Below, in pieces: positions 7,143 through 8,979 of a stretch of 8,979 bases of DNA. The stretch lies in contig CAYQPF010000183.1 of assembly GCA_964419225.1 (NCBI GenBank), positions 1 through 8,979 on the forward strand, written 5' to 3'. This DNA is from CAYQPF01 sp964419225 (GTDB taxonomy: Bacteria; Cloacimonadota; Cloacimonadia; Cloacimonadales; CAYQPF01). A program made the position numbers and the translations under genes. Under the pieces are notes generated by a model. That model did no database searches. It had not been told where the DNA came from and saw nothing but the letters and a program-made list of their open reading frames with translations. The number at the start of each line of letters is the position of its first letter. The stretch's first letter is position 1.

Positions 7143-7461
7143 CTTCTGCTTCTTCCTCATAACTAATGGCATATCCTTCCCAAGGAGAACGCTTTCTGCC
7201 TCCATGTATGAATTTACCTTTAATTTTTCCGTCACTCTTAAAAACAAGATAAATCCTGTCAGTTTTCCTCAACTCCACTTTTCCTTTCAAATCTTCTATT
7301 AGCTCTTTTGCAACATCTGTTTTATAATCATAATTTGTAATTGCAGCTATACTATCACCACATTCCCGTGCTTTATGGGAATCCAGCCAAGAGTATAAGC
7401 CATTATAGTCTCCATCAATTCCTAAGTCATAGGAAATCCATATTAATTCCTTATCTTTCAT
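7135..7461 (-). CDS. Small protein of unknown function, candidate partner or antitoxin of the PIN protein
   Basis: 108 aa; I do not recognise a named family. It opens with a hydrophobic strand (LIWISYDLG, 6-14), then GDYNGLYSWLDSH (17-29), which looks helical, and a Gly/Asp turn (ECGDS, 33-37). A charged middle section ends in a strand (RIYLVF, 69-74), followed by KGKFIHGGRKRSPW (81-94) and an acidic tail (EEEAEDE). The look is a small alpha/beta protein without a helix-turn-helix, ribbon-helix-helix or AbrB signature. The frame allows a TTG at 7467, but GGAGG ends 6 nt before the ATG at 7461 and abuts the TTG, so the ATG is preferred. The 8-nt overlap with the PIN gene implies one transcript and coupled translation. 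Antitoxin function is inference from gene order only. Confidence 0.75.
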   Translation of the reverse strand: MKDKELIWISYDLGIDGDYNGLYSWLDSHKARECGDSIAAITNYDYKTDVAKELIEDLKGKVELRKTDRIYLVFKSDGKIKGKFIHGGRKRSPWEGYAISYEEEAEDE

Positions 7462-7467
7462 AAACAA

Positions 7468-7472
7468 CCTCC
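7468..7472 (-). promoter_or_regulatory. Ribosome binding site of the 108-aa gene
   Basis: GGAGG on the minus strand, 6 nt before the ATG at 7461. It rules out the TTG at 7467, which sits directly against it. Confidence 0.65.
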
Positions 7473-7478
7473 AATAAC

Positions 7479-7504
7479 GTGTGTATCAGAACAAATTAGC
7501 ACAC
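7479..7504. promoter_or_regulatory. Short inverted repeat, possible operator
   Basis: GTGTG (7479-7483) and CACAC (7500-7504) form an inverted repeat with a 16-nt centre. It lies between the candidate -10 and the ribosome binding site of the 108-aa gene, where an autoregulated toxin-antitoxin operator would be expected. The arms are short and may be chance. Confidence 0.2.
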
Positions 7505-7509
7505 TTTAT

Positions 7510-7538
7510 ATTTTATCATTTTTTTGCTTATAATTTAA
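7510..7538 (-). promoter_or_regulatory. Possible sigma-70 promoter of the 108-aa/PIN pair
   Basis: On the minus strand TTAAAT (7538-7533) and TAAAAT (7515-7510) are separated by 17 nt. The -10 matches five of six consensus bases, the -35 only three. Predicted transcription would begin near 7503, leaving a leader of about 40 nt. The region is very AT-rich, so chance matches are likely. Confidence 0.3.
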
Positions 7539-7640
7539 TAAAATTAAGCAGATAATGTTTATCTTCTTGCATTTACACAAGTACATAAACTGTTTTTTTA
7601 AGAATAAGTCAAGATAAATATTATTTCCCAGTTGATTAAA

Positions 7641-7664
7641 TCCTCAATCCTAACTCCTCAATCC
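7641..7664. repeat. Direct repeat TCCTCAATCC, 14-nt period
   Basis: Two exact 10-nt copies (7641-7650, 7655-7664) just after the 3' end of the surface-protein gene. I see no terminator hairpin in 7470-7669. The spacer is otherwise AT-rich and featureless. Confidence 0.5.
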
Positions 7665-7669
7665 ATCTC

Positions 7670-8979
7670 TTAATTCCCTTCCCTACTTTGATTGGCACTC
7701 ATCCTTCTACTTTTACTTACTGAAATAACTGCGTCCGTCGATGCTTTCACATAAAAGAATTTTGGCAGAGTTGCCGTCAATGGAACTGTCCAGATAATTG
7801 GTTCAGATAACTCCAGATTCCCCATATCTGTAATATCAGTAAATACCCCATTCGGACTATCAGAAGCAAATACCTTGTACGATTGTGCTACTGCAACTGA
7901 GTTCCACTGTAAATTTAAAGAATTACCTACAAAAGAAATCTGCACTCCGGTTGGACTTTCCAACCCTGTAATCACCTGATACTGCAGAGGAAGGGAAATA
8001 ACACTGTGATTCATATCATTACTGCTAATCTGCATGAGGGTTGTAAAATCACCCACTATACTTGAATCAAACGTCAAAACAACATCTTCGGTCTGATTCG
8101 GGGTAAGTACACCCGTGATCTCACTCATTGCCAACCATTCCGGTTGATTCTCTCGCTCGGTTAAACGCTTTGATTTATTACTTCGTGCTAAACTTACTTC
8201 AGGCAGTTTTATCTTTCTGGAATCCCTGACTCTGATAGCCAGACTCGGATTGCTGGAATTAAAATTTATCGACCAACTTAAATCTGCCTCTCCGGTATTA
8301 GAAATAGTCAATGTTTTCTGGACAGGTTCACCCGGAGTTGAGACTATATCATAATTATTCTCTGACACAACTATATTAGGCATTAATGCCAAAGTAATAA
8401 TAATTGCTTGTGGAATCCCCCAACGATTCAGACTGTCCTTGGCTCTCAGATAAAACACATGCTCACCCAGACTTAACTCATCCACAGGAATACTCAAACT
8501 TACGGTCGCTTCTGATGAGGTATCCGGTAGTGCATAATAGGTGGCATTTCCTACTCCGGGATCTGTATCAAAGAAATACTCTATTCCGGACAGAGTAGCT
8601 AAAGGTTCGGTAGCAGATGTATTCTGAATGATGATGGGCTTAACCTGTGGAACTCCCCATTGATTATTCTCATCTCTAGCTCTCACGTAAAGTCTGTGCA
8701 AACCTTCAGTCAAATTTCCCGTCGGTACTGAAATGCTTTTTAAAATATCTTCACCAGCACTAACATTGATACTTGTCCCATTTCCAGGAACCACGCCATC
8801 ATCAAAGTAAAACTCCATCTGGGTGATCTGATGTGCAGGTTCGGAAGTAGATGTATTCTGAATAATAACTGGCTTCACTTGCGGAACTCCCCAAGTATTA
8901 TTCTCATCTTTAGCCCGTACATACAGTCTGTGCAAACCTTCAGTCAAATTTCCCGTCGGTACTGAAATGCTTTTTAAAA
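7670..8979 (-). CDS. Repeat-containing extracellular protein, C-terminal part (5' end outside window)
   Basis: 435 codons are visible, open to the right edge; no start is in the window, as the first possible start codons fall inside a repeat. Residues 1-78 and 79-156 are tandem repeats with the core SISVPTGNLTEGLHRLYV, DENN.WGVPQVKP, IIQNTS and a strand ending FYFDDGVVPGNGT or YFFDTDPGVGNAT. A third, diverged and shortened copy covers about 157-198. Residues 201-338 form an immunoglobulin-like domain of BACON/ASH style (ISNTGEADLSWSI, EWL, G.L.P, LTFDSS, ISSND). Residues 339-413 are fibronectin-III-like (SPTGVQIS, LNLQWNSV, SYKVFASDS, FFYVKAST). The final 20 residues are polar (SKSRRMSANQSREGN), with no membrane anchor, LPXTG or obvious type IX sorting domain. 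It is probably secreted or cell-surface, with a structural or adhesive role; no enzyme motif is seen. Its 3' neighbour, on the same strand 208 nt downstream, is the 108-aa gene. Confidence 0.85.
   Translation of the reverse strand, partial: LKSISVPTGNLTEGLHRLYVRAKDENNTWGVPQVKPVIIQNTSTSEPAHQITQMEFYFDDGVVPGNGTSINVSAGEDILKSISVPTGNLTEGLHRLYVRARDENNQWGVPQVKPIIIQNTSATEPLATLSGIEYFFDTDPGVGNATYYALPDTSSEATVSLSIPVDELSLGEHVFYLRAKDSLNRWGIPQAIIITLALMPNIVVSENNYDIVSTPGEPVQKTLTISNTGEADLSWSINFNSSNPSLAIRVRDSRKIKLPEVSLARSNKSKRLTERENQPEWLAMSEITGVLTPNQTEDVVLTFDSSIVGDFTTLMQISSNDMNHSVISLPLQYQVITGLESPTGVQISFVGNSLNLQWNSVAVAQSYKVFASDSPNGVFTDITDMGNLELSEPIIWTVPLTATLPKFFYVKASTDAVISVSKSRRMSANQSREGN
8510..8979 (-). repeat. 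Tandem 234-bp (78-codon) repeat within the surface-protein gene
   Basis: Two in-frame units, 8977-8744 and 8743-8510. Positions 8691-8745 and 8925-8979 are identical over 55 nt at an offset of 234, with the match reaching the window edge. Other parts of the unit have diverged. A third, weaker copy follows at the protein level. This suggests recent duplication or gene conversion of the unit's start, with more copies probable beyond the edge. Confidence 0.85.

Noticed and set aside
7143..7247. Longer 184-aa version of the PIN protein
   Set aside because: The extra 35 residues are read out of frame from the end of the 108-aa gene and add no PIN element; the ATG at 7142 fits the fold and the coupled overlap better.
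8404..8598. 64-codon plus-strand frame
   Set aside because: Antisense to the repeat region of the surface protein, with no independent support.

Overview
The window looks like a strictly anaerobic, low-GC bacterium. The left 5.6 kb is a minus-strand operon of iron-sulfur flavoenzyme subunits of the kind that balances NADH, NADPH and ferredoxin in fermenters and acetogens. The right end carries the C-terminal part of a repeat-containing surface protein whose FDTDPG-type repeats I associate with Cloacimonadota and Bacteroidota. I lean to a Cloacimonadota-like fermenter, but this is inference from protein style and not a taxonomic result.

Layout, left to right. Positions 1-5569 (minus) hold three tightly spaced genes read from right to left: a NuoE/HydC-like [2Fe-2S] protein (153 aa), a NuoF/HydB-like flavoprotein (590 aa, TTG start) and a giant NuoG-like plus GltD/NfnB-like fusion (at least 1101 aa, running off the left edge). 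This subunit set and domain order match the Stn-type (Sporomusa-type Nfn) electron-bifurcating transhydrogenase. The expected reaction is reversible: NADH plus reduced ferredoxin reduce two NADP+. Positions 5570-5919 are a pyrimidine-rich divergent intergenic region with two unusual short-period repeat tracts. Positions 5920-6606 (plus) encode a GNAT-family acetyltransferase.

Positions 6693-7461 (minus) hold a two-gene unit: a 108-aa protein of unknown function overlaps by 8 nt a 149-aa PIN-domain protein, arranged like a toxin-antitoxin operon. Positions 7462-7669 are an AT-rich spacer with a possible promoter for that pair. Positions 7670-8979 (minus) are the 3' part of a large extracellular protein with tandem 78-residue repeats, an immunoglobulin-like (BACON/ASH-style) domain and a C-terminal fibronectin-III-like domain.

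The three Stn-like subunits should work as one cytoplasmic complex. The NuoE/NuoF pair is the NADH- and ferredoxin-linked bifurcating module, and the fusion subunit carries electrons to an NADP(H) site on its GltD-like domain. The other genes show no functional link to it. I saw no tRNA, rRNA, CRISPR array or insertion sequence.
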